Source: Edaphobacter sp.
GTDB taxonomy: Bacteria; Acidobacteriota; Terriglobia; Terriglobales; Acidobacteriaceae
Assembly (NCBI RefSeq): GCF_028283685.1
Contig: NZ_JAPWKF010000007.1
Span: 558,001-622,000 of the forward strand
Length of the DNA: 64,000 nt
Direction: 5' to 3'
Below, in pieces: positions 8,883-17,813 of the stretch (position 1 is the first letter of the stretch; every line of letters starts with the position of its first letter). The notes beneath the pieces are model-generated. The model saw nothing but the letters and a program-made list of their open reading frames with translations. It made no database searches and was not told the DNA's origin. A program made the position numbers and the translations under genes.

Positions 8883-10187
8883 CTACCAGAACGTCGATGC
8901 AATGACAGAAGGCGGTCCCGGCTCACCGTTAATTGTGTCCGTCGCAAGCACCAGTTCATAGTTCTGTTTGCCGGAAGCTCCCTTTCCGCTCTGCCATGCC
9001 TTCAGCTCTTCGTTGCTGGTGACAAACTCCGCCGCGGCCTGCGTCCCGCTCTTGCCAATCCCTGCCGCGATCAGCACACGCTGCCGAATCGTAGGATCGA
9101 AGTAATTGGCAACGATTGCATAATCCCGGCAGTCGCCCTGGACTGCCTGCATATTGTTAAATATGAGCATCGTCGCAGGCTGCTGCCGATCGAGGATCGC
9201 GCTGCTCAGCTGACCATTGCGGGAGAAGTAAAACCGCAGACTCGACGTCAGCCGCAGCGTCCACACATTATCCAGACCGCCGATCAGAATCACTGGCCCC
9301 TCCCTCAGCTCTTCCAGTGAGGTCTCTGACGATCCCTTGAGGCGGTAGCTCCGCGAATGCCTCGTCAAAAGATCGGTCATCCTGCTGTAGCTCGTAATAT
9401 CGCTGATGGGAACCATATCCCGCTCGGTCATGCTGGCCAACATGTTCGGCTGTGCCGAGTTCGCGGCCCCCGTCGTTCCCTGATCCTCCGTGACTTCTCC
9501 GTGAGCTCCAAGAGAGTGGACGCCCATAACAATAAACACCTGTTCTCCTGATGACAGCAGCGGGCTCCAGAAAGAGCGGATTCCCTGCTGCTCCCTCGAC
9601 CGCTCGGCAAGCAGGCCTCCGCCGATCACACCGACCAGAACCGTCATCACGGCGAGAACGCTCCAAAGTCCCATGCTCTTCGTAGCGGACGCAGAACGAT
9701 GAGGCTGCACAATCGACTTCGGCGATCCGACCTCTTCGGCCTGGGCCGTGTCCAGATCTGCCTCCGTTGTCTCGTGCTCCGGCAAAAGCGGGGCGTGCGT
9801 TGCGTGCACGAACTGGGGCACATAAGAACCCACTGGAAGATAGAGCCTTAGCTCCTCCCCTGGTCCGATTTCCTGGTAGTACTGCGCGATGCGCTTGCGA
9901 ATCTCGCCGGCCGTCACTCGAACGATAGGATCTGCATTCGTGTCGTAATCGCTCGGCCTCCCGAAGACGTCGGTACCCAGCGTTCGCTCCTTTAGCAGAT
10001 CCGTCTTCCCTTCCAGCGTCTGCTCGACGATGAATCGTAAAAACGTCGGGTACCGTTTGCTGTTGCGAAAGTGCCTGCTGCTGACCATCTTTTCAAGATG
10101 GAGCAGGATGTAGGCACGACTGAACATCTCTCCATGAATCGAGATGCCGTCATCGGCCGAAGGTGTGATCAGATCGTGCGTTGCCAT
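8883..10187 (-). CDS. Membrane-anchored putative regulator of the acidobacterial TonB-locus type
   Basis: The function is not proven. The N-terminal 110 residues form a conserved cytoplasmic domain (RNSKRYPTFLRFIVEQTLEGK, LLKERTLGTDVFGRPSDYDTNADPIVRVTAGEIRKRIAQYYQE) that I associate with winged-helix-like proteins common in Acidobacteria. A linker leads to one transmembrane segment (about residues 175-195, WSVLAVMTVLVGVIGGGLLA). The C-terminal 240 residues, presumably periplasmic, contain PVILIGGLDNVWTLRLTSSLRFYF and DYAIVANYFDPTIRQRVLIAAGIG. It is divergent from the TonB receptor across 253 bp, so a one-component sensor for that receptor is plausible. Sure about the topology, unsure about the role. 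Confidence 0.7.
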   Translation of the reverse strand: MATHDLITPSADDGISIHGEMFSRAYILLHLEKMVSSRHFRNSKRYPTFLRFIVEQTLEGKTDLLKERTLGTDVFGRPSDYDTNADPIVRVTAGEIRKRIAQYYQEIGPGEELRLYLPVGSYVPQFVHATHAPLLPEHETTEADLDTAQAEEVGSPKSIVQPHRSASATKSMGLWSVLAVMTVLVGVIGGGLLAERSREQQGIRSFWSPLLSSGEQVFIVMGVHSLGAHGEVTEDQGTTGAANSAQPNMLASMTERDMVPISDITSYSRMTDLLTRHSRSYRLKGSSETSLEELREGPVILIGGLDNVWTLRLTSSLRFYFSRNGQLSSAILDRQQPATMLIFNNMQAVQGDCRDYAIVANYFDPTIRQRVLIAAGIGKSGTQAAAEFVTSNEELKAWQSGKGASGKQNYELVLATDTINGEPGPPSVIASTFW

Positions 10188-10440
10188 AGCCGGGTTTTCT
10201 TCTCAACTCCGATGCAGGCATTCTTAATACCCCACGGATCGGCGTATTATACGTCGATTCCGCAACCCCGCGTTCCCCCATATGAATGTGCAACTTACAG
10301 CACCTTTTCACCTCTGCTTACCGTAAGTACCTTGGTCAACCGCTGTCGCGTGCCTAACGTGTTTCTGAGCCGAGGACCGAGCTGCGCTATTCCCCTATAG
10401 AAAATCACGGGACGGTCTTCGCATTCAGAGAGGCCATAGT

Positions 10441-13400
10441 ATGACTACGACGAAAGAAGTAAAGCCGGCATTAAAGACCGGGCTGCACGACAGGATCATG
10501 ATCCCTGTACGCCGCCTAAGCAGAGCGGGAAAGCTGATCGCGTTTCCGCTGATGATTCTCCTTCTTAGTGCAACATTCTCCTTCGGACAACTCACGACAT
10601 CCGACATCCTGGGCACCGTGACCGATAGCTCCGGAGCCGAACTGCCTAACGCAACCGTCACCCTCCGCAACCTTGGCACCAACAACATCCGCACGACCAA
10701 GACAAACGGCAGCGGCGACTTCTCCTTCAATCTCCTGCCGCCAGGACACTATAGTGTTCGCGTTGAAGCCAACGGCTTCAAGACAGCCACCACCGAAAGC
10801 CTCTCCGTTGAGGCCGGTGACCGTGCCCGCGCCGACACTCGTCTCACCATAGGAGCCTCCACCGAAACCATTTCGGTTGAGGCGCAGACGCCACTCCTGC
10901 AGGCGGACAGCGCCACCGTCAGTTCGACCGTGACCGCCAAGGCTGTGCAGGATCTTCCCCTCAACGGACGCAACTTCGTCCAGCTCGTCCAGATCGTTCC
11001 CGGCGCCAACGAAGGCCCCGGCAATGGCCTTAGCAGCGGTGGCCGTCCCGATGATCGCCGCACCAACGCCGCCGGAATCTCCGTCAACGGCCAGGACGAC
11101 ACCCTCAACAACTGGGTCGTCGACGGCATTGACGACAACGAACGCATCATCGGCTCCATCGGCATCAAGCCGAACGTCGAAGGTATCCAGGAGATCACCG
11201 TCCAGACCAACAGCTACGCCCCGGAAGCTGGCCGCACCGCTGGCGGCGTCATCAACATCGTCACCCGCTCCGGAACCAACCAGTTTCATGGCAGCGCCTA
11301 CGAGTTCTTCCGCAACGATATCTTCGACGGCCGCAGCGTTCTGCAGAGCAGCGGCAACAAACCCGAGCTGCGCCAAAACCAGTTCGGTGGCAGCATCGGC
11401 GGCCCCATCTTCCGCGACAGAACCTTCTTCTATTTCGACTACGAAGGGCTGCGTCAGGTTACAGGCGTGACCTATACCAAGACCGTTCCCACGCAGGCCG
11501 AATACAACGCAATCAACGGCATTGGCGGCAGCACGCCTCAGTCGCTTCTCTCCACCGCCAACGGCACGGCAGGCCATACCATCGATCCGCTTGCCCTCAA
11601 CTACCTCAAGCTCTTCCCCGCCCCCAACGCCGGCCCGGCAGGCCAGCTCACCAACAACTACATCACCAGCCCGAACAAAACACAGAGCAGCAACACCTAC
11701 GACGCTCGCGTCGACCATCGCTTCAACTCGAACAACATGTTTTTCGCGCGCTTCTCCTATAACACCGTCAATACCTTTACGCCTCCGGGCCTTGGAACCC
11801 AGGACGGTCTTCAGATCAGCGGCGGACGATATGACTTTGACGGCCCAGCAACCGACGTCGCCCAGCAATATGCTCTTGGCTTCACGCACATCTTCACCTC
11901 GAACCTCCTGCTCGACCTCAGGGCAGCGTTCACCCGCATCAATAACCTCTCTCTTCCACTCAACTACGGCAAAGGAGCAAATACTCAGATCGGCTTTCCG
12001 TCGAGTCATACCTTCACCGCGACAGCAGACTCTCTGACACCAGTCTCCGTTGGCCCCTTCTCCGACATCGGTGACGGAGCCTATGTTCCCCTGCAGGACA
12101 TCGACAACACCTTCCAGTACGCGGGTACGGTCAGCTGGACCAAGGGCGACCACAACTTCAAGTTCGGAGCGAGTTTCCTTCGCCGCCAGGCGCGCAATGT
12201 ACAGAGCGCATCGGCGACCGGCGCCTATCAGTTCAACCTTCCGACAGACAGCAACGCCGATCAACTTACCCAGCAGAACAACCAGCTGGCCTCCACGCTT
12301 GTCGGTGCATGGGCCAGCACCACCCGCAACTACAACCTCAATTCTCCCGACTACCGCAGCTACGAGCCCAGCGGCTTTGCGCAGGACAGCTGGAAGCTCA
12401 CCTCGAAGCTGACCTTAATCTATGGCCTCCGCTACGACGTCTTCACGCCCTTCACCGAGGCGCATAACCACATCTCGAACTTCGACTTCCCACAGGCACT
12501 CACTGCAAACGCATCCAGCATCAACTCCGCGTTGAAGGTCGCCGGGCAAAACGGCGTCGACGGCCGGGTCAACATCCCAATCGACTATTCCAACGTAGCC
12601 CCGCGCATCGGCTTCTCCTGGTCCGTCGCCCCCACAACGGTTATCCGTGGCGGATACGGCCTGAGCTTCTTCCCCGGAAACTACACCTCGAACGCCGACC
12701 TGAAGAACGCACCCTTCACCTCCAACTTCAGCCCCGCGTGCCAATCTGCACTCGCCGTACAGATTGAGACCGCGCAAGGCCAGCTCACCGGACAGAACCC
12801 TAGCTGCGCAACCATCACAGGTGCTCCCACCACATTCGACCAGGGACTTCCCGTCCCGGTTGCACCTGATATCACCAACCTCGCCGGCATCCCCGGCCTG
12901 TCGTTCGTCGCTGAGGCTCCTAAGTTCCGCTCCGCGATCATTCAGCAATTCAATATGCAGATCCAGCAGCAGTTCGGAGCCAATGTCTTCACCATCGGCT
13001 ACGTCGGCAACATCGGCCAGCATCTGCCGGAGTCGATCAACAACATCAACCAGCCCAAGCCCTACAACCCGCTGGCTCCTCTCGGCAGCGCGGCCAATCC
13101 TGTCGGTGGAGCACGTCCTCTGAACGGTCTGTTGCCAAACCTCTCCGGCGTCAGCTACATCGATAGCGGCGGCGTCTCCAACTACAGCGCGCTGCAGGCC
13201 TCCTTTCAGCGACGCTTCACCAAGGGTCTGGCCTTCGATGCGAACTACACTTGGGCCAAGGCGCTGAGCGACATCACCGGCTTCTCCCAGCAGGGGTCCA
13301 ACCAGGGGTGGAGCAACGCCGATCCAACCCGCATCCGCCAGATCGAATACGGCATCGCCGAGAACGATATCCAGAATCGGTTCGCTCTCTCGCTTAACTA

Positions 13401-13959
13401 CGAGCTGCCGTTCGGCAAGTCCTTCACCGGTATGAAAAAAGTCGCCCTCGGCGGATGGCAGATGAACACCATCACCGTATGGCAGAGCGGCAAACCCTTC
13501 ACCATTACCAGCACCGGCAGCGGCGCCGACAACCCGGTCGAAAGCGACGGCCTGAAGCACGGCTACAGCAATCGCGCCACACCACAGAACAGCGGCGGCA
13601 ACGATCGTCCCAGCCAGCTCGGCGACGCCCGCGGCAACAAATCAAACGCGCAGTTCTTCAATATAGCGATGTTTGCTCCTCAACCACTCGGTACCGTTGG
13701 AACCGCACAACGCAACTCCCTCTTCGGTCCCAACTTCCGTCACGTCGATCTCTCATTGTTCAAAACCTTCCCGCTCACAGAGAGATTCAATCTTCAGTTC
13801 CGCGCAGAGAGCTACAACATCTCGAACACGCCGAACTTCTATATCGGCAACGGAACCTCCACCTCACAGTTCGGCAGCGCGACCTTCGGACAGGTCTCGC
13901 AGACCGACCCCAACTACACACCACGGCTCTATCAATTCGCACTCAAACTGCAGTTCTAA
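10441..13959 (+). CDS. Oar-like TonB-dependent receptor
   Basis: A full-length 1172-residue outer-membrane receptor. An N-terminal signal segment (KLIAFPLMILLLSATFSFGQ) is followed by a CarboxypepD_reg domain (about residues 55-135: ILGTVTDSSGAELPNATV, NLLPPGHYSVRVEANGF). Then come the plug (AVQDLPLNGRNFVQLVQIVPGAN, ISVNGQDDTLNNWVVDGIDDNERI, VINIVTRSGTNQFHGSAYEFFRND) and a large beta-barrel ending in YTPRLYQFALKLQF, a typical terminal strand with Phe last. GAGG lies about 8 nt before the ATG. It is divergent from the anchored regulator. The ligand is unknown; neighbours suggest plant polysaccharide fragments. Confidence 0.93.
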   Translation: MTTTKEVKPALKTGLHDRIMIPVRRLSRAGKLIAFPLMILLLSATFSFGQLTTSDILGTVTDSSGAELPNATVTLRNLGTNNIRTTKTNGSGDFSFNLLPPGHYSVRVEANGFKTATTESLSVEAGDRARADTRLTIGASTETISVEAQTPLLQADSATVSSTVTAKAVQDLPLNGRNFVQLVQIVPGANEGPGNGLSSGGRPDDRRTNAAGISVNGQDDTLNNWVVDGIDDNERIIGSIGIKPNVEGIQEITVQTNSYAPEAGRTAGGVINIVTRSGTNQFHGSAYEFFRNDIFDGRSVLQSSGNKPELRQNQFGGSIGGPIFRDRTFFYFDYEGLRQVTGVTYTKTVPTQAEYNAINGIGGSTPQSLLSTANGTAGHTIDPLALNYLKLFPAPNAGPAGQLTNNYITSPNKTQSSNTYDARVDHRFNSNNMFFARFSYNTVNTFTPPGLGTQDGLQISGGRYDFDGPATDVAQQYALGFTHIFTSNLLLDLRAAFTRINNLSLPLNYGKGANTQIGFPSSHTFTATADSLTPVSVGPFSDIGDGAYVPLQDIDNTFQYAGTVSWTKGDHNFKFGASFLRRQARNVQSASATGAYQFNLPTDSNADQLTQQNNQLASTLVGAWASTTRNYNLNSPDYRSYEPSGFAQDSWKLTSKLTLIYGLRYDVFTPFTEAHNHISNFDFPQALTANASSINSALKVAGQNGVDGRVNIPIDYSNVAPRIGFSWSVAPTTVIRGGYGLSFFPGNYTSNADLKNAPFTSNFSPACQSALAVQIETAQGQLTGQNPSCATITGAPTTFDQGLPVPVAPDITNLAGIPGLSFVAEAPKFRSAIIQQFNMQIQQQFGANVFTIGYVGNIGQHLPESINNINQPKPYNPLAPLGSAANPVGGARPLNGLLPNLSGVSYIDSGGVSNYSALQASFQRRFTKGLAFDANYTWAKALSDITGFSQQGSNQGWSNADPTRIRQIEYGIAENDIQNRFALSLNYELPFGKSFTGMKKVALGGWQMNTITVWQSGKPFTITSTGSGADNPVESDGLKHGYSNRATPQNSGGNDRPSQLGDARGNKSNAQFFNIAMFAPQPLGTVGTAQRNSLFGPNFRHVDLSLFKTFPLTERFNLQFRAESYNISNTPNFYIGNGTSTSQFGSATFGQVSQTDPNYTPRLYQFALKLQF

Positions 13960-13961
13960 AC

Positions 13962-14017
13962 CCGCAGCGAGAGCTTCCTGCACCTCACTCAAGGTGGCGG
14001 AAGCTCTCGCGCTGCGG
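13962..14017 (+). terminator. Long hairpin after the TonB receptor gene
   Basis: The arm CCGCAGCG-AGAGCTTCC at 13962-13978 pairs with GGAAGCTCTCGCGCTGCGG at 13999-14017, leaving two unpaired bases in one arm and a 20-nt loop. It starts 2 nt after the receptor stop. There is no long T-run, so it may be an mRNA 3' stabiliser rather than a true intrinsic terminator. A smaller hairpin (CTTCT-gaatc-AGAAG) follows directly. Confidence 0.45.
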
Positions 14018-14088
14018 CTTCTGAATCAGAAGATGTTCTACGACCAGAAGCTGAACGCCAACTTTTGCATCAGCGCGGGCCACACCCA

Positions 14089-15324
14089 TTAGGACTCCAG
14101 CTCTTTGAGACCGGTAGAAGCCCCCGGAAGAAGTGGCGTTCGATACAAGCCGTCTTCCACCTCTGCGGGTTGCGAAAAATATTGCCGCAGATGAGGTATA
14201 TGCTCCAGGAACTGAATGTCGTGATTCAAAGCGACATGGTTGAACAAAACAAGATGTTGGTGAACCTGCCCCATGTCACCAACATGGGGAACCACCGGCA
14301 GTCCAAATTTCTTCGCCATCAGACTCACAGCCAGGAATTCACTTACACCCGCAAGACGAGTACAGTCCGCCTGAACGAATTGAATGCCTCCGGACTGCAT
14401 AAAGTTTTTAAAGATCACGCGATTAGGCATGTGCTCACCTGCGGCAATCCGAACTGGCGAGATGAGTTGTGCAAGCTCCACATGCGCCTGAATATCATCC
14501 GGGTGGGTTGGCTCTTCAATCCACAGCGGCAGATACGAAGCGAGCTGGCGGCACATCGTTCGCGCCTCAGGAAGGCTCCAACGCTGGTTCGCATCGAACA
14601 TCAGAGTCCCGCCCTCCCCGATGGACTCTCGCAACATAGAGGCACGACGAAGATCACGAGTGTGGTCTGCGGATCCGACCTTCAACTTGAAGGCATGAAA
14701 GCCGCGATCCATAGCCTTTTTCGTCAACTCACGGACCTTCGAATCGTCATAGGCCATCCAGCCAACAGAAGTGTCGTAGCCCGGATATCCCCGCGCGATG
14801 ATGCTGCTCCGCAGGCCGCGGCCGGTAACGTTTGACTGAAGCAGATCGATTGCTTCCTGGCGATCGATCACATCTTCGATATAGCTGAGATCAAGTAGAT
14901 TAGCGATCTGTTCGGGAGATAGCTCAAGCAGCAGCTTCCACAATGGAAGATCGCGGCTAAGAGCCCAGAGGTCAAAGCAGGCATTGACGATCGAGGCCAG
15001 CGCAAGATGAACCACACCCTTGTGAGGCCCAAGCCAGCGAAGTACCGGATCATCCGCCATCGCTCGGGTCACTTCGCCGAACTTCGACATCAACTCCTCA
15101 AGATCCTTCCCGACCAGTTGAGCCGACAACATATCAATGGCTTCGCAAACGAGCTTGTTCCCGTATCCAAGGGTAAGAGCAAAACCTGTACCGCAAAGCT
15201 TGCCGCAACGGATACGAGTGACCGCCAGACAATACTGGGGATCGACATGAACGGCGTCACTCCCCGCACCGTGCGGAAGCGAATATCGCAGGTCAGCAGA
15301 GGAGATGGCTTCAATAATTGGCAA
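14089..15324 (-). CDS. L-fuconate dehydratase (enolase superfamily, MR subgroup)
   Basis: It dehydrates L-fuconate to 2-keto-3-deoxy-L-fuconate in non-phosphorylative L-fucose breakdown. It shows the mandelate-racemase subgroup catalytic set: the Lys pair in HAFKLKVGS, metal ligands in DANQRW, IEEPTHPDD and AAGEHMPN, and the His in PHVGDMGQVHQH. The N-terminal capping region (VDPQYCLAVTRIRCGKLCGTGFALTLGYGN) matches L-fuconate dehydratases rather than other acid-sugar dehydratases. The start is TTG at 15324 with AGGAG 7 nt upstream. It is co-directional with the GntR gene and near a GH29 fucosidase, which supports the substrate. Confidence 0.87.
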   Translation of the reverse strand: MPIIEAISSADLRYSLPHGAGSDAVHVDPQYCLAVTRIRCGKLCGTGFALTLGYGNKLVCEAIDMLSAQLVGKDLEELMSKFGEVTRAMADDPVLRWLGPHKGVVHLALASIVNACFDLWALSRDLPLWKLLLELSPEQIANLLDLSYIEDVIDRQEAIDLLQSNVTGRGLRSSIIARGYPGYDTSVGWMAYDDSKVRELTKKAMDRGFHAFKLKVGSADHTRDLRRASMLRESIGEGGTLMFDANQRWSLPEARTMCRQLASYLPLWIEEPTHPDDIQAHVELAQLISPVRIAAGEHMPNRVIFKNFMQSGGIQFVQADCTRLAGVSEFLAVSLMAKKFGLPVVPHVGDMGQVHQHLVLFNHVALNHDIQFLEHIPHLRQYFSQPAEVEDGLYRTPLLPGASTGLKELES

Positions 15325-15365
15325 TCAGTTACTCCTGTTGCTTCGTAATCGATCAAGACGAGGAA

Positions 15366-16055
15366 TCAGTTCGATGAGCTCTTCTTTTCCCAGTTTTCAT
15401 AGGCATTCGCAGCAAAGCGCGCCATAGCGCGGTGAAGAAAGCGTTCTGCGATCTCTGCTTCGCCATCTTGAATCAGATCAAGGATGCGTCCGTGAATTTC
15501 GAGGTCACGATTCCAGGCATCGGCCCCCTGTCCACTTCCCATCACGCGTATCCGAACAAATGCGAAGAACGGGACCAGAATTCTACGTGCCTGGTCGATC
15601 ACATATTTATTGCCTCCCGACGCGACGAGGCTCAGATGGAAGGCCAGCTCAGCATCAAGCAGGGCTTCCATGTCATTCTTTTTTGCCGCGGCCCGCATCG
15701 CCTGCAAGGCGTTCTGCAACTGACTGAGATCTGCTCCCAATTCAGCAGCACGTCGAGCCGCCAAACCCTCCAGGGCGCCTCGTAGCTCATAAAGCAGCAG
15801 GACATCGTCTTTCGTCAGGTTGGTCACGCGAGCGCTTCTGCCCTCTGCTTTTGAGACGAATCCATCCTGGATCAGAATATTGATCGCTTCACGCACTGAT
15901 GCTTGTGCCACCTGAAACTCGCGGGCCCACCTGTTTTCGACAACTCGGTCCCCGGGACGTAGCTCACCTCTCAAAATCTTTCGGCGAAGCTTGTCGGCAA
16001 GGACACTTTTGAGAAGCTTTTCGGGATTTTGATCTTCGCGGATACGAGCGCTCAT
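15366..16055 (-). CDS. GntR-family regulator, FCD subgroup
   Basis: It has an N-terminal winged helix (LRRKILRGELRPGDRVVENRWAREFQVAQASVREAINILIQDGFV) and a C-terminal all-helical FCD effector domain with the metal-site pattern (ELRGALEGLAARRAAE, DAELAFHLSLVASGGN, EIHGRILDLIQDGEAEIAERFLHRAM). FCD regulators usually bind an organic acid or sugar acid, so L-fuconate or a derivative is a fair guess. ATG at 16055 is preferred over TTG 16064; a TATAGT box lies about 15-20 nt upstream and no ribosome site is visible, so the message may be nearly leaderless. It lies upstream of the dehydratase on the same strand and is divergent from the fucosidase. Confidence 0.87.
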   Translation of the reverse strand: MSARIREDQNPEKLLKSVLADKLRRKILRGELRPGDRVVENRWAREFQVAQASVREAINILIQDGFVSKAEGRSARVTNLTKDDVLLLYELRGALEGLAARRAAELGADLSQLQNALQAMRAAAKKNDMEALLDAELAFHLSLVASGGNKYVIDQARRILVPFFAFVRIRVMGSGQGADAWNRDLEIHGRILDLIQDGEAEIAERFLHRAMARFAANAYENWEKKSSSN

Positions 16056-16105
16056 ATATGCCAACAGTCAGACTATATTACGCGAATTTTCAGAAATGAG
16101 CGCTT

Positions 16106-16124
16106 AAATGTTTGACAAGCATTT
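16106..16124. promoter_or_regulatory. 19-bp palindrome, candidate operator of the fucose locus
   Basis: AAATGTTTGACAAGCATTT reads almost identically on both strands, with one mismatched pair plus the central base. It lies between the divergent GntR and GH29 genes. It contains a TTGACA hexamer, so a protein bound there would block a promoter. It also covers the first in-frame ATG (16108) of the fucosidase, which argues against that ATG as the start. Confidence 0.5.
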
Positions 16125-16152
16125 CGACTCTTATGTAAGTTCGCTCTCAACT

Positions 16153-17505
16153 ATGAGCGCCCGAATCTCTCGCCGAAATCTGCTCCGCATGGGAGCGTCT
16201 GCCTCCGTCCTGCCATTTCTTTCTCGCGTCGCCTACTCGGAGGCATCGAATTCCGATCAACGAACGGCATGGTTTCGCGCGGCCAAATTTGGCATGTTTA
16301 TTCACTGGGGTCCGTATTCGCTGGCAAGCGTTGAGGCATCATGGCCGATCATGCGACCGGGAAAGTGGAAGATCACAGAAGAGGAATATCGCGCTCTGCC
16401 TGCACGATTCAATCCCACAAAATACGATCCTGATCACTTCATCGATCTTGCCCGCTCTGCCGGGCAACAGTACATGGTCTTCACCACAAAACACCATGAT
16501 GGCTTCTGCATGTTCGACTCGTCTTACACCAACTACAAGATTACGAAGACACCCTATGGCAAAGACATCGTAAAGGCGCTTGCCGACGCATGCGCACGCC
16601 GCAATATGCAGCTCGGGTTTTACTATTCCCCGCCCGATCTGAATCACCCGGGATTTCGCGACACCTCAAAGCCATCGAGCAGCAACTGGAATGGGGAACC
16701 GGAGAGACCGGAGTGGTCTTCCTACCTCAACTATATGGAGCTGCAGCTGACTGAACTTCTTACCCGGTATGGTGACTGCAAGTTGATCTGGTTTGACGGC
16801 CTGAATAATCAGGGAAAATACGACGGCCTTCGCTTTCAGAAGCTGATCCATTCACTACAGCCTGGCACTTTGATGAACGATCGCATCGGACTGCGAGGCG
16901 ATTATGTAACTCCTGAACAATTCATACCGAAGGCGATCCCGACCAAGGATGTCGAGGTCAAGGGTGTCGACCGCAGTGTCGCTTTCCACGAGGGCGTACC
17001 CAATGCTCGTGATTTTCAACTGTGGGAGACATGTATGACCATCAACCATACATGGGCTTATAACGCGAACGATCACGATTTCAAATCATCACGTGAACTC
17101 ATCCGTGGCCTGATTGAAGTCACCAGCAGAGGCGGGAACTTCCTCTTGAATATTGGACCGCAGCCTGACGGCCAGGTGCAGCCGGAGTTCGTCGAACGTC
17201 TTCAGGCAATCGGCGACTGGCTACGCATAAACGGAGAGGCGATTTACGACTCAACCTATGGACCGATTCAGGGGCTGACAAATCTTCGATCAACAGCCCG
17301 CGGGAACAATATCTACCTGCACGTCTTCGATTGGACACCTCCAAAGCTCGTGGTCTCAGGGATTCACTCGAAGGTCTTGTATGCTCGCCTCCTTGCAAAC
17401 AACCAGAAGCTCGAGTTTCAACAAACAGAGCAGGGGTTGACTCTTTCCTTACCCCAGGTAAATCCTGACGAGAATGCAACAGTCATTGCGCTTGAATGCT
17501 ATTAG
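16153..17505 (+). CDS. Glycoside hydrolase family 29 alpha-L-fucosidase with Tat-like signal
   Basis: It releases L-fucose from glycans. The N-terminus (SARISRRNLLRMGASASVLPFL) is a Tat-type signal. The GH29 barrel motifs are clear: AAKFGMFIHWGPYSLAS, YMVFTTKHHDGFCMFDS, FYYSPPDLNHPGF, KLIWFDG with the nucleophile Asp at about residue 215, ETCMTINHTWAYN, and RGGNFLLNIGPQPDGQV. Start 16153 is chosen because it places the twin-Arg motif near the N-terminus and because ATG 16108 lies in the palindrome. About 450 residues is normal. With the dehydratase and GntR gene it forms a small fucose utilisation locus; fucose dehydrogenase, aldolase and transporter are not seen here. Confidence 0.92.
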   Translation: MSARISRRNLLRMGASASVLPFLSRVAYSEASNSDQRTAWFRAAKFGMFIHWGPYSLASVEASWPIMRPGKWKITEEEYRALPARFNPTKYDPDHFIDLARSAGQQYMVFTTKHHDGFCMFDSSYTNYKITKTPYGKDIVKALADACARRNMQLGFYYSPPDLNHPGFRDTSKPSSSNWNGEPERPEWSSYLNYMELQLTELLTRYGDCKLIWFDGLNNQGKYDGLRFQKLIHSLQPGTLMNDRIGLRGDYVTPEQFIPKAIPTKDVEVKGVDRSVAFHEGVPNARDFQLWETCMTINHTWAYNANDHDFKSSRELIRGLIEVTSRGGNFLLNIGPQPDGQVQPEFVERLQAIGDWLRINGEAIYDSTYGPIQGLTNLRSTARGNNIYLHVFDWTPPKLVVSGIHSKVLYARLLANNQKLEFQQTEQGLTLSLPQVNPDENATVIALECY

Positions 17506-17568
17506 CCAATGTTTAAAAACCAACAGCCGCGAAGCGCCATCAGGCTATCAGTGGTCTGAGGCGCTGTC

Positions 17569-17790
17569 AGTTGCCGCCGTTATCAGCCATGAAGAAAATG
17601 AGCGTGTTGTCGAACTGGCCTGTCCCTTCTGGATGCTTCACAACGTTGCCGACGTTCTGGTCGAGGATGTCGACCAGTCTGCGTAGACGGCATGCGTTCG
17701 GCCTTCCACTGCTTGTAGCTGGTGCGTTCCCATGCAGGCACGCGCGGATCGCGTGGGGTCATCTGCCACTCTGGTTTGAGCAGGCCCTAC
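17569..17790 (-). pseudogene. Arylsulfatase fragment, truncated and frameshifted
   Basis: The minus strand encodes GLLKPEWQMTPRDPRVPAW followed by KQWKAERM, then in another frame LVDILDQNVGNVV and TGQFDNTLIFFMADNGGN before a stop. These are recognisable consecutive blocks of type I sulfatases (the region before the C-terminal DNGG metal site). The N-terminal half with the formylglycine Cys/Ser motif and the C-terminal tail are missing. It lies between the fucosidase and the NHL protein and may be what is left of a sulfatase for sulfated fucan or another glycan. Identification is from motif memory. Confidence 0.6.
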
Positions 17791-17813
17791 CTCAGTTGCT
17801 TTGCGTGGCGTCT

